From contig MEDT01000049.1 in NCBI GenBank assembly GCA_001724175.1, positions 1 to 45,015 on the forward strand: a stretch of 45,015 nt of DNA. Reading direction: 5' to 3'. This DNA comes from Cytophagaceae bacterium SCN 52-12. GTDB lineage: Bacteria; Bacteroidota; Bacteroidia; Cytophagales; Spirosomataceae. Positions 6,978 to 15,381 of the stretch are shown here, piece after piece. The notes beneath the pieces are model-generated. The model had not been told where the DNA came from, ran no database searches, and saw nothing but the letters and a program-made list of their open reading frames with translations. Position numbers and translations under genes: made by a program. Positions within the stretch are counted from its first letter, which is position 1; each line of letters starts with the position of its first letter.

Positions 6978-8507
6978 CTATTTATCCCACCAGACGCGGG
7001 TATCGAGGTCGTCAGCGCCGATCCTGCTTACCGCCGCCCTGTAATTTTCGCTGTTTACATTGGCTTCTACTATCGGGTAAACCAGGCGCCTGATAAAATC
7101 TCCTTTTATGGATTTACCGGGGTAGGGATTCGGCGTAAGCCTGGGAAAGCCGCTGCGCCTGAAATTAGCCCAGGCCTCGGGACCGTTAAAGAAGGAGTTG
7201 ACCCAGTATTGGGTATTGATTTCCTCGAGCTCTTTGCCGGCTTCCAGCGACCTGGAATTCAGGTAGGCAGCAACATCGGCTTCGGGGACGGCCGCGCTGC
7301 TATGGTGCTGGGCCATCTGCTCCAAAGCGGCTTTTACACCGGCTTTGTAAACCGTTTCGGCATTGCCTGGCACCCAGCCTCTTACGATGGCCTCTGCATG
7401 TAGCAACGAAGTCTGGGCGTAGGTCACAAAGAAAATCGGGGCGGTAATATTGCCGATGGTCGCGCGGTTTATCTGTGAGTATGCATAGCCGGAGCCGGCG
7501 GTTCCGGGGAAGCCCGGCGCAGTAGAAATAGTCAGGTTGTCGTACCCGAAAGGCATCCCGATCTGGTCGGCCGGGTTTGTGTTCTGCGTGGTGGCGTCGG
7601 GTTCTGCCCCGGGATTCCCGTATTTGACGGATATGGATTTCAGCCGCGGATCGGCGGTCGATTTCAGGTAATTGACGAAAGGCTGGGAAAGATAAATATT
7701 GGCTTTTTCCGAACCGTTTGTATATCCTGCGTAAGGCGAGTTGAAGGTTGTCGAATAGGGCATCAGGCAGTTATCGCCATTGCCGGTCATCAATCCGCCG
7801 TTGATAGCTTTTACCGCAAATTGCTGAGCCTTTGCAGGATCTGCCTTTACGAGCCTCATGGCAGCCCTCAGCAGCAGGGAATTCCCAAGCTTTTTCCATT
7901 TGGCTATATCGCCCCTGTAGAAAAGATCGCCGGTTTCTGTGCGGCCCGAAGCGTCGAGCGCTTCGGTAGCTTCCGCCAGCGTGTTCAGGATACTTTCGTA
8001 GATAGCTGACTGCTCATCATAAACCGGGAAAAAATTGCCGTTCAGGTAGCCCAGCCCCGCTTCCGAGCAGGGAATGTCGCCGTAAGTGTCTGTAAGCACC
8101 ATGAAGGTATGCGCATGCCAGATACGCGCCATGTGGTACAGGTTAGACCGTTCGGGTGAGTCGCGGGTGGAATTCAGCACGTCGACGAGACGTTTGACGA
8201 CCTCGTTATAGTATTGGTTCCACATCCCGACGGCCTGGTCGGCGTTGAGGATATTTACATTTCCTCCCGCGAGCACGCCGGCAAACGGATTCATCACCTG
8301 CTGCACGATAGCCATGTCGTAATTGATGGTGTGGCTGGTGAAGCCCGATGAGAGCTGGGCATTCGAAAACAGGTAAACCGGGTTCAGGGACGAAGGCTGA
8401 ACAGGATTGATGTTAACCTCTTCAAAGCCTTTATCGCAGGCGTTCAGGCCGAATACCAGTATCAGCGCGAGCGCCCTGTAACAGGAAGTCTTGATGAAAC
8501 GTTTCAT
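6978..8507 (-). CDS. SusD/RagB-family outer-membrane lipoprotein
   Basis: The 509-residue product has a lipoprotein signal with lipobox LNAC and Cys24 as the lipidation site. The body shows SusD-like helices, including the N-terminal FEEVNINPVQPSSLNPVYLFSNAQ and the TPR-like region HMARIWHAHTFMVLTDTYGDIPCSEA typical of the SusD-like group. SusD proteins sit on the outer surface as the lid of a SusC transporter and capture the ligand. The ATG is 6 bases after the susC stop, the usual coupled arrangement. The ligand cannot be read from sequence, but the enzymes encoded next to it suggest a small hydroxy or sugar acid, or a polymer of one. Confidence 0.93.
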   Translation of the reverse strand: MKRFIKTSCYRALALILVFGLNACDKGFEEVNINPVQPSSLNPVYLFSNAQLSSGFTSHTINYDMAIVQQVMNPFAGVLAGGNVNILNADQAVGMWNQYYNEVVKRLVDVLNSTRDSPERSNLYHMARIWHAHTFMVLTDTYGDIPCSEAGLGYLNGNFFPVYDEQSAIYESILNTLAEATEALDASGRTETGDLFYRGDIAKWKKLGNSLLLRAAMRLVKADPAKAQQFAVKAINGGLMTGNGDNCLMPYSTTFNSPYAGYTNGSEKANIYLSQPFVNYLKSTADPRLKSISVKYGNPGAEPDATTQNTNPADQIGMPFGYDNLTISTAPGFPGTAGSGYAYSQINRATIGNITAPIFFVTYAQTSLLHAEAIVRGWVPGNAETVYKAGVKAALEQMAQHHSSAAVPEADVAAYLNSRSLEAGKELEEINTQYWVNSFFNGPEAWANFRRSGFPRLTPNPYPGKSIKGDFIRRLVYPIVEANVNSENYRAAVSRIGADDLDTRVWWDK

Positions 8508-8513
8508 TTCTGG

Positions 8514-11500
8514 TCAGAATTTTAGGTTAAGATTGAACCCGATGCTGCGTGTAAGCGGTAGTGCCCCCGACTCGATACCGGCCAGGTTGTCGGATGCCTG
8601 GCCCAGCTGCTCAGGATCAATATTAGGGGTGTGTTTTTTTAGGATGAGCACGTTGTTGCCCACAAACGACAGCGTAACTGCCTGGAAGGGAGTCCTTGCA
8701 GTCAGCGAGGAAGGCAGCTTATAGCCCAGGCTCAGCTGTCTGAACTTTATGAAGCCTGCATTGTAAACGAAGTCCTCGACAAAGCTCGTAATGTTGCGGA
8801 TCGTTCCATAGTAGGCGCTGGCTTCTATATAGGTTTCGTTCGGGGAGCCGTCGGCCGTTACGCCTGCCCCTTTGACGCCTCCTTCCCTTCCTTCGAGCGT
8901 TCCTTTGTGAAGCCCGTGGCGCCAGAGGTTATAGTTGGTGGCGGATATGAGCCTGTGCCCGGCTTTGAAATCGACGAGCGTGCTGAGGCGGAAGCCTTTA
9001 AACTGGACGGTGTTGGTCCAGCCTCCGATCCACCTGGGCATTGCGCTTCCCCACGAGACCAGGTCGCGGTTGTACATGGGAGCGCCGTTTGCGGCGAATA
9101 TTTTCCGGCCCTGCGCATCGCGCTGGTAGCCGGCTCCCAGCAGGCTGGCCATCGGCTTGCCTACTTCGTGGGCGACCCGCCCGGTAAAATCCGAATTGGT
9201 TCCGACGATGATCTGCTTCTGTTCTCCCGCCAGCGATACGACAAGACTCTCGTTATAAGTGAGATTGATGCCGGTTTCCCAATCCCAGTTTCCCGACTGG
9301 ACCGGCACGACCGTCAGAAGCATTTCCACGCCCTCGTTTCTGAGGCTCCCTACGTTGACCCGGGTGGAAGTATAGCCTGAAGTGTTCGATACGGCGACAT
9401 CCAGTATTTCGTCTATCGTATTCTTGCGATAATAGGCTATGTCGAGGTTGAGGCGGCTCCTGAATGTGCGGAGCTCGAGCCCTACTTCGGCTTCTTTTAC
9501 TTTCAGGGGCCTGAGGTTCTGGTTGGGACTGACGCCGCTGGCGATCGATCCCAGCGCCTGCCCCAGGTGTGTGTTGGCATTCAGGCTATAATACAGGCTG
9601 TTGGCATACGGATCGGTATCGCCTCCAACTTCAGCGTAGGCTGCCCGGACTTTTCCGAAGCTCAGCCATGCCGGCATCTCCAGTGCCTGGCTGAAGACAA
9701 AGCTGCCGCTGACAGACGGGTAAAGATAGCTGTTGCTCCGGGGGTTAAGGGTCGAAAACCAGTCGTTCCGGCCGGTGATATTCAGGAAAAGGAAGTCTTT
9801 CCAGGAAAGCTCGAGAGACCCGTAGAGCGAGTTTACTTTTTTGCGGCTGTAATAATACTGCGGATCCTTGATCTGCCCGTTGGCAACCGTATACAGGTCG
9901 CGGATAAAGAAGTTGTTCACCAGCGTGTTGTTGTTCCGGCTTTCCTGGTCGAGCTTGTTGCCGCCGAGGTTAAGGTCAAACCCGAAGTCCCCCCAGGCTT
10001 TATGGGCGCCTACGAGAAAATCGATGTTTGTCTCCCTGAACCGGCGGTTTTCCTGGTAATACTGTCCGTTGAACCCGTTGGCGACGGAGTTCAGATGCCG
10101 GCTGCCGGTAGGTAAATTGTAGTCATTGTCCCGGGAGAAGTAGTCCTGGCCTACCCGGCCCTGTACGAACAGCCAGTCGGTGAGCTCGTAGCGCATCGAA
10201 AAATTGCCGAAGATACGGTCGCGGATTATATTTTCGAAGTGTTCATAGGTCGACCAGTAGGGGTTGTTCCTGGGTGTGAAGCGGGAAGTAGGAGTTTCGT
10301 CGCCGGTAACGGGGTCCTTCCGCTTTTCTCTGAGCACGTCATATCCGACGCTGTTCGCCCAGGTATACAGGGCTGCATTCGGGTTCAGGTTCTGAACGGC
10401 TATCTGCGGCGGATTTTTGATGTTCTCATACGAGTAATTTACGTTGGAATGCAGCGACAGCCTGCGCGAAAGCTGGTAGTTGGCGCCAAGATTGATGGAT
10501 TTCTTATCAAATGTATTCCTGGGGGAAATACCCTTGTTGGCAAGATTGGAAAGAGATACGTAAACCCCGCCCTTGTCATTGCCTGCATTCATGGAAATGG
10601 TATTGGTAAACGTAAAGCCTGTTTCGTAGAATTTGTTGATGCGGCCTCTTACGGCAGCGTAGGGTCTTTCCACGCCGTCAAACTGGATGGTAGGCTTGCC
10701 GTCCAGCTTTTCTCCGAAGCTCCAGATACTGCTGCTTTGCGCCATAGCCAGTGTGGAAGGTCTTATGCCGCCTTCGCCCTGGCCGTATTCGTACTGGAAA
10801 TCTGTTTCGTCTACGGCCCGGTCGATGGTATAGTTGGTGTTATATTCCAGGCCTATTCCCTTGTTTTTCGTGCCCGATTTGGTCGTAATGACGATTGCGC
10901 CGTCTTTGGCCCGGAATCCGTATAGCGCGGCGGCCGCGGCCCCTTTCAGGACAGTCATGGATTCGATGTCGTCGGGATTGATGCTGACCAAACCGTCGCC
11001 GCCGTCGGAGGTTATCCCGCCGCGTGTGGTCGTGCCTTCGGTATCGCCCGATTTAGCGCCGAAGCTGGAGTTGTTGACCGGGATCCCGTTTACGACGATC
11101 AGCGGGGAGTTGTCCCCCTTGAACGACGACTGTCCCCTGATCCTGATTTTCGAAGTACCCGCCGTTCCCGAAGCTGTCGCCGATACATTTACGCCGGCAA
11201 TTTTCCCCTGCAGATTGTTCCCCAGGTTGTTGGTCCTGTTGGTGGCTATGGCTTCGGTGTTAACGGTTGAGGTGGCATAGCCCAGCTTTTTGGCTTCTCT
11301 TTTGATACCGAGGGCCGTCACGATCACTGTTTCCAGGTTTCGCATATCCGCTGCCATCGATACATTGATTTCGGTACGGTTGTTGACAGGAATTTCCTGC
11401 TTAACGTATCCCACATACGAGAAGACCAGGACCTGGTTGCCTTCAGCCATATGGAGCGTGAAGGAGCCGGTTTCATCGGTCACGGTGCCGGTTTGGGTGT

Positions 11501-11996
11501 TCTTTACCTGTATATTGACGCCGGGCAGCGGTTCCCGGGTTTCGGCGTCGGTTACTTTGCCCCTGACCCGGTGATCGGTAGGAGGCAAGGCCGCTGACTT
11601 CGGCTGCGGGTTGACTGCGGCGCTCTTTTTTTCTATAAGAAACAGCAGGATCTGGTCATCCGCCACTTTGTAGGAAACATTCAGAGGCGTCAGCAGCTTT
11701 TCCAGTATCACGGACAGCTTTTCCGACCGGACATCGATCGTAACTGTCTGATCAACGGGTATTATGTCTTTACTGTATGCAAACCTGACGCCCGCGCTCC
11801 GTTCAATCTGGGCAAGGGCTTGTTTCAGGCTTGCCTGCCGGATATTTACCCGGATGTTCTTGTTGAGCAACTCCTGCGGGATCACGCTGTCGGTATAGGC
11901 GAAAGATACCGTGATGCAAAGAAAAATAAGGCAGGGAGGAAACAGAGCATTCCTCAGGCGAGACCGCCAGGCTGCCGGTAGGGTAATTCTTTTCAT
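8514..11996 (-). CDS. SusC/RagA TonB-dependent transporter with STN signalling domain
   Basis: At 1160 residues this is a full-length SusC with an extra N-terminal regulatory module. A signal peptide is followed by a secretin/TonB short N-terminal (STN) domain at about 47-121. A carboxypeptidase-like beta domain (RGKVTDAETREPLPGVNIQV) is at about 144-214. The plug starts at LETVIVTALGIKREAKKLGYA (from 221), and a long beta-barrel ends in aromatic Phe (NLNLKF). The STN domain contacts a FecR-type anti-sigma factor when ligand is bound, so this transporter probably reports substrate to the adjacent FecR and sigma factor. The gap to fecR is 100 bases and holds a motif shared with the sigma gene. 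Confidence 0.95.
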   Translation of the reverse strand: MKRITLPAAWRSRLRNALFPPCLIFLCITVSFAYTDSVIPQELLNKNIRVNIRQASLKQALAQIERSAGVRFAYSKDIIPVDQTVTIDVRSEKLSVILEKLLTPLNVSYKVADDQILLFLIEKKSAAVNPQPKSAALPPTDHRVRGKVTDAETREPLPGVNIQVKNTQTGTVTDETGSFTLHMAEGNQVLVFSYVGYVKQEIPVNNRTEINVSMAADMRNLETVIVTALGIKREAKKLGYATSTVNTEAIATNRTNNLGNNLQGKIAGVNVSATASGTAGTSKIRIRGQSSFKGDNSPLIVVNGIPVNNSSFGAKSGDTEGTTTRGGITSDGGDGLVSINPDDIESMTVLKGAAAAALYGFRAKDGAIVITTKSGTKNKGIGLEYNTNYTIDRAVDETDFQYEYGQGEGGIRPSTLAMAQSSSIWSFGEKLDGKPTIQFDGVERPYAAVRGRINKFYETGFTFTNTISMNAGNDKGGVYVSLSNLANKGISPRNTFDKKSINLGANYQLSRRLSLHSNVNYSYENIKNPPQIAVQNLNPNAALYTWANSVGYDVLREKRKDPVTGDETPTSRFTPRNNPYWSTYEHFENIIRDRIFGNFSMRYELTDWLFVQGRVGQDYFSRDNDYNLPTGSRHLNSVANGFNGQYYQENRRFRETNIDFLVGAHKAWGDFGFDLNLGGNKLDQESRNNNTLVNNFFIRDLYTVANGQIKDPQYYYSRKKVNSLYGSLELSWKDFLFLNITGRNDWFSTLNPRSNSYLYPSVSGSFVFSQALEMPAWLSFGKVRAAYAEVGGDTDPYANSLYYSLNANTHLGQALGSIASGVSPNQNLRPLKVKEAEVGLELRTFRSRLNLDIAYYRKNTIDEILDVAVSNTSGYTSTRVNVGSLRNEGVEMLLTVVPVQSGNWDWETGINLTYNESLVVSLAGEQKQIIVGTNSDFTGRVAHEVGKPMASLLGAGYQRDAQGRKIFAANGAPMYNRDLVSWGSAMPRWIGGWTNTVQFKGFRLSTLVDFKAGHRLISATNYNLWRHGLHKGTLEGREGGVKGAGVTADGSPNETYIEASAYYGTIRNITSFVEDFVYNAGFIKFRQLSLGYKLPSSLTARTPFQAVTLSFVGNNVLILKKHTPNIDPEQLGQASDNLAGIESGALPLTRSIGFNLNLKF

Positions 11997-12047
11997 ACGA
12001 TTAGGTTAGTTTATGAAGGTTCTGTATTACTCGGTATATTGTTCTGC

Positions 12048-12058
12048 ACTGTTAACCG
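12048..12058 (-). promoter_or_regulatory. Shared 11-base motif upstream of susC
   Basis: On the minus strand this reads GGTTAACAGTG, about 40 bases before the susC ATG. The identical 11-mer occurs upstream of the sigma-factor gene at 13825-13835, in both cases preceded by a GCGG-like sequence. It is a candidate recognition element for the locus's own sigma factor or another regulator. The assignment is an inference from sharing. Confidence 0.4.
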
Positions 12059-12096
12059 CGAAAATCCTGTCCTCCTGCCTTGGCGAAAGGACCCGG

Positions 12097-13095
12097 CTAA
12101 CCGCCGCACCCGTCGCCTGTGATGAGGAACCTGCCTTCCCTGATCTCATAGGAGGTCCCCAGAAGTATGTTTAGCATGGAAAGGACTTCGGGCAGGTTTT
12201 GGTCGTCGAGCTCAATCGTTACCGTACATTCCCCCAGCAGCGGATTGCTGAGCTCTATCTCGGCGTTGAAAACCGATCGGAGCTCAGCAAGAATCTCTTT
12301 CAGGGGCGTGTCGTTGTACCTGACCGAGACAGGCTGCCAGAGTTCTTTTCTGGGCGGTATAATAGGATGAGTTGCTACAATAAGTCTTTCATAATCGGGT
12401 TGAACGGTCGCCTGCTGATTAGGAGCAAGGACGACGCGCTCACTTTTTTCACTTGTTTTGTTGAGCGTTACCGCTACCCTGCCGGTAGCTACCCGTATGT
12501 TGAAGGTATGCTGCTCGGGGTGCACGCGGAGGTTAAAGGATGTCCCCAGCACTTCCGTTCTGATATTGCCGCTTTCGATCAGGAAAGGTGCGGTTTCGTC
12601 ACGTTTGATAGCGAAAAAACCTTCGCCGGTAAAAGTCACCTCGCGCTTTTGAGCCGCAAACGCGCGCGGATGCCCGATGACAGAGCCGGGAAGAAGCTGG
12701 ACGGTAGAGCTGTCGGGCAGGGTATATACGAAAACCTGCTGCATCTCATTGGTGAAAGTGACCATCGGGGACTCTGCAGCTACCTGCCGGGTTGCCGGGA
12801 TGCCTTTGCCCGGATCTGACGGGCGCGACATAATCCATATCCCCGAAATGACAAGCACGACGGCTGCCGCCGCCACCTGCGGCCAGATAAGGCGAAGCCG
12901 GCTTCTGCCTGTCCTTGCCGAAATTTCCTCCCTGATCCTGCTGAACAACCGATCGGTCTCCTCGCCGGGAATTTCCCGTTCCCCGCCCAGGTTGAGATGC
13001 TGATACCACCGGTCGATCAAAAGCCGCTCTTCCTCCGTACATTCGGAGTTGAGGTAGCGTTTGAGCATTTCTTTTGAAGGCCGCGGTAAGCTCAT
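12097..13095 (-). CDS. FecR-family anti-sigma factor
   Basis: The 332-residue product has the full layout of a Bacteroidota FecR. A cytoplasmic N-terminal sigma-binding part (1-69, with CTEEERLLIDRWY) is followed by one membrane helix at about 70-90. A periplasmic FecR domain runs from about 115 to 220, with TLPDSSTVQLLPGSVI and TGEGFFAIKRDE. A C-terminal DUF4974 domain (about 255-325) carries SVRYNDTPLKEILAELRSVF. It should hold the sigma factor inactive until SusC's STN domain signals. It lies between the sigma gene and susC on the same strand, 121 bases after the sigma gene. Confidence 0.94.
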   Translation of the reverse strand: MSLPRPSKEMLKRYLNSECTEEERLLIDRWYQHLNLGGEREIPGEETDRLFSRIREEISARTGRSRLRLIWPQVAAAAVVLVISGIWIMSRPSDPGKGIPATRQVAAESPMVTFTNEMQQVFVYTLPDSSTVQLLPGSVIGHPRAFAAQKREVTFTGEGFFAIKRDETAPFLIESGNIRTEVLGTSFNLRVHPEQHTFNIRVATGRVAVTLNKTSEKSERVVLAPNQQATVQPDYERLIVATHPIIPPRKELWQPVSVRYNDTPLKEILAELRSVFNAEIELSNPLLGECTVTIELDDQNLPEVLSMLNILLGTSYEIREGRFLITGDGCGG

Positions 13096-13216
13096 GGAAT
13101 AGTTTCGGTATTATATGAAGATTTATTTAGAATGTTCTTCTATAATACAGTCTGAAAAACTCCGGTATGTCCCTTATTCGGGTAAAAAAATTATTTGATG
13201 TAAGGATGAGGCGGTT

Positions 13217-13801
13217 CTACTCCAGGAAGGAGAAGAAAAGGAGGAAAGGGGCCAGGTAGTCTTTCATTTCGAGCCTCAGCAGCTTCAGGGCTTTCCCGAT
13301 ATGGACTTCGACGGTCTTTTCAGAGATCCCCAGCGCTAAGGCAATTTCTTTCATGCTGCGGCCGCTGCGGCTCAGCTCGAAAGCTTCGCGGCATTTATCC
13401 GGCAATTTGGTCAGCGCCTCTTCGTAGCATGACCGCAGGAAATGGCTCGAGATATAGTCGCCTTCCAGGGGGTCGGGCAGGAGCGGAACAGATGCAGCCG
13501 GTACGACAGGTGAGCTTTGCCTGCTTGTATAATGGTCGATGATATGATATTTGAGCATTCCTTTCAGGTACGCCCTGATGTTTTTATCGATAGCGATCCG
13601 GCTTCGCTTCAGCCATAGCTGAACAAAAACTTCCTGTACCATATCCTCGGCGACGGCCCTTTCCCCGGTTTTCCGGTGGGCTTCGGAAAGCATTTCCCTC
13701 CCGTACCTGGCATAAATTTCTGCAAAAGCAATCTCATCGCTGCTTTTGCAGAGCAGCTCGGTGAGCTCGGAGTCGCTATGGGTGGGGTAATGATTTCGCA
13801 A
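13217..13801 (-). CDS. ECF-type RNA polymerase sigma factor (FecI-like)
   Basis: The 194-residue product contains sigma region 2 (about 24-92, with MVQEVFVQLWLKR) and region 4 (about 128-178, with LPDKCREAFELS and the helix-turn-helix MKEIALALGISEKTVEVHI). It ends in the hydrophobic tail LAPFLLFFSFLE common in Bacteroidota members. No ATG or GTG precedes region 2 in frame after the upstream TAA at 13871. The first internal ATG is at residue 37, inside region 2, so the TTG at 13801 is the likely start. It should direct transcription of the FecR/SusCD locus. The gene is read toward fecR. Confidence 0.93.
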   Translation of the reverse strand: MRNHYPTHSDSELTELLCKSSDEIAFAEIYARYGREMLSEAHRKTGERAVAEDMVQEVFVQLWLKRSRIAIDKNIRAYLKGMLKYHIIDHYTSRQSSPVVPAASVPLLPDPLEGDYISSHFLRSCYEEALTKLPDKCREAFELSRSGRSMKEIALALGISEKTVEVHIGKALKLLRLEMKDYLAPFLLFFSFLE

Positions 13802-13824
13802 CCGGATCTGGATATTAAGCTTGT

Positions 13825-13835
13825 CACTGTTAACC
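13825..13835 (-). promoter_or_regulatory. Shared 11-base motif upstream of the sigma gene
   Basis: GGTTAACAGTG on the minus strand, identical to the motif upstream of susC. It lies 24 bases before the TTG start. If it were a -35 element the transcript would begin almost at the start codon, so either the mRNA is nearly leaderless or the motif is an operator rather than a -35 box. Confidence 0.4.
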
Positions 13836-13914
13836 CGCTCAATACAAAGAAGCCCGGCTGCGATATTTACTTACGGCAATTGCTTTCGGCCGCCTGGCCG
13901 ATATTTTTTGAAAG

Positions 13915-15354
13915 CTATACGACGCTGAGTTTCAGTGCGTTTGTTTTGCGTATCTTCGAAATAGGCATACTCAGCGTGTTGATGAAAACATCGCCTTCGA
14001 CCAGCTCGCCGCGCTCTACCAGGAAGCGTTTGATGTTGTCTATCGTGTCGTCGGTCGAAATGCCGTCTTCTGTTTCATAGTAGAAAACCCTGGTGCCCCA
14101 ATACAGTCCGAGCGTATTCATCAGCTTCCTGTTGGAAGTGAAAATCAGCAGGTTGGCTTTTGGCCGGTGGTGAGACAGGCGGGTGGCGGTATAGCCGGAG
14201 TTGGTGATCCCGATCAGCGCTTTGGCATTGGTATCCCTGGCCAGCCGGCATGCGCTCATCACGACGTTGTCGTTCAGGAGGTCGGGCGCGTTCTTGTCTT
14301 CGTTTACCTGGGCGTGGTACTTGAAGTAAAGCGAATTGGATTGCTCCTCGACGCGTTCTATGGTGCGCGTCATATTCTGCACGGCCAGCACCGGGTAGTC
14401 GCCGGAAGCTGTTTCGGCGCTGAGCATGACCGCATCGGTCCCGTCGAGCACGGCATTGGCTACGTCGTTGATCTCCGCCCTTGTAGGCCTCGGGTGCTCG
14501 ATCATGCTTTCCAGCATCTGGGTAGCGACGATGACCGGTTTGCCTAAACGGTTGCATTTTTCTACCAGCATTTTCTGTATCATCGGGACGTCCTCGGCGG
14601 GGAGCTCCACGCCCAGGTCTCCACGGGCTACCATGATGGCGTCGGTGGCTGCGATGATGCTGTCTATGTTTTCCACCGCTTCCGGCTTTTCGATCTTGGC
14701 CACGATCCTGGTCGACTTGCCGCGCGAGTTGATATATTCCCTGACCTCTTCGATATCGGAGGCACGGCGCACAAATGACAGCGCGATCCATTCAACCTCA
14801 TTTTCCAGGCCGAAATCCAGGTCCTCATAGTCTTTTCTTGTAACAGAAGGCATCGATACCTGCGTGTTGGGGAGGTTAACCCCTTTCTTGGATTTAAGAA
14901 ATCCGCCGTAGATGACCTCGGTCACTACTTCACTCCCTATAATTTCGATCACTTTCACTTCCAGCTTCCCGTCGTCGAGCAGGATGCGTTCGCCGATTTT
15001 TACATCATTGTACATCCCGTCGTACGGGGTGCTTACCCTTTCGGAGGTACCGATTATATTTTCGTTGGTGAAGACCAGTTTCTGCCCGGGCTGAATGAGG
15101 ACGCCTGCTTTTTCCTCGACGTTCCCGATCCTTATTTTCGGCCCCTGGAGATCCTGGAGTATACAAAGATTGTACCCGTATTCTTCGTTTATCTGGCGTA
15201 TTCTTTTAACTCTTTCGAGATGTTCAGGATGAGTACCATGCGAGAAGTTTAATCTGAAAACATTTACACCTGCTTTTGCCAGCGCCACCAGGGTTTCCTT
15301 TGATTCCGAAGCAGGACCGACTGTTGCAACAATTTTAGTTTTTTTGAGTGTCAT
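13915..15354 (-). CDS. pyk: Pyruvate kinase
   Basis: Pyruvate kinase converts phosphoenolpyruvate and ADP to pyruvate and ATP in the last step of glycolysis. The 479-residue length fits. The N-terminus KTKIVATVGPASES with VFRLNFSHG and the active-site signature IVAKIEKPEAVENID followed by MVARGDLGVELP are intact. The C-terminal allosteric-type domain includes ITNSGYTATRLSHHRPK. The ATG is 27 bases after the priA stop, so it may be read from the same mRNA. A small GC hairpin just beyond the stop codon lacks a T-run in this direction. Confidence 0.98.
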   Translation of the reverse strand: MTLKKTKIVATVGPASESKETLVALAKAGVNVFRLNFSHGTHPEHLERVKRIRQINEEYGYNLCILQDLQGPKIRIGNVEEKAGVLIQPGQKLVFTNENIIGTSERVSTPYDGMYNDVKIGERILLDDGKLEVKVIEIIGSEVVTEVIYGGFLKSKKGVNLPNTQVSMPSVTRKDYEDLDFGLENEVEWIALSFVRRASDIEEVREYINSRGKSTRIVAKIEKPEAVENIDSIIAATDAIMVARGDLGVELPAEDVPMIQKMLVEKCNRLGKPVIVATQMLESMIEHPRPTRAEINDVANAVLDGTDAVMLSAETASGDYPVLAVQNMTRTIERVEEQSNSLYFKYHAQVNEDKNAPDLLNDNVVMSACRLARDTNAKALIGITNSGYTATRLSHHRPKANLLIFTSNRKLMNTLGLYWGTRVFYYETEDGISTDDTIDNIKRFLVERGELVEGDVFINTLSMPISKIRKTNALKLSVV

Positions 15355-15381
15355 GAGGTTTTATTGAATGCTAATTAACGA

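Noticed and set aside
13887-13900. CGGCC-GCCT-GGCCG hairpin next to a T-run
   Set aside because: The T-run follows on the plus strand, where no gene ends. In the pyk direction there is no T-run, so it is not called a pyk terminator.
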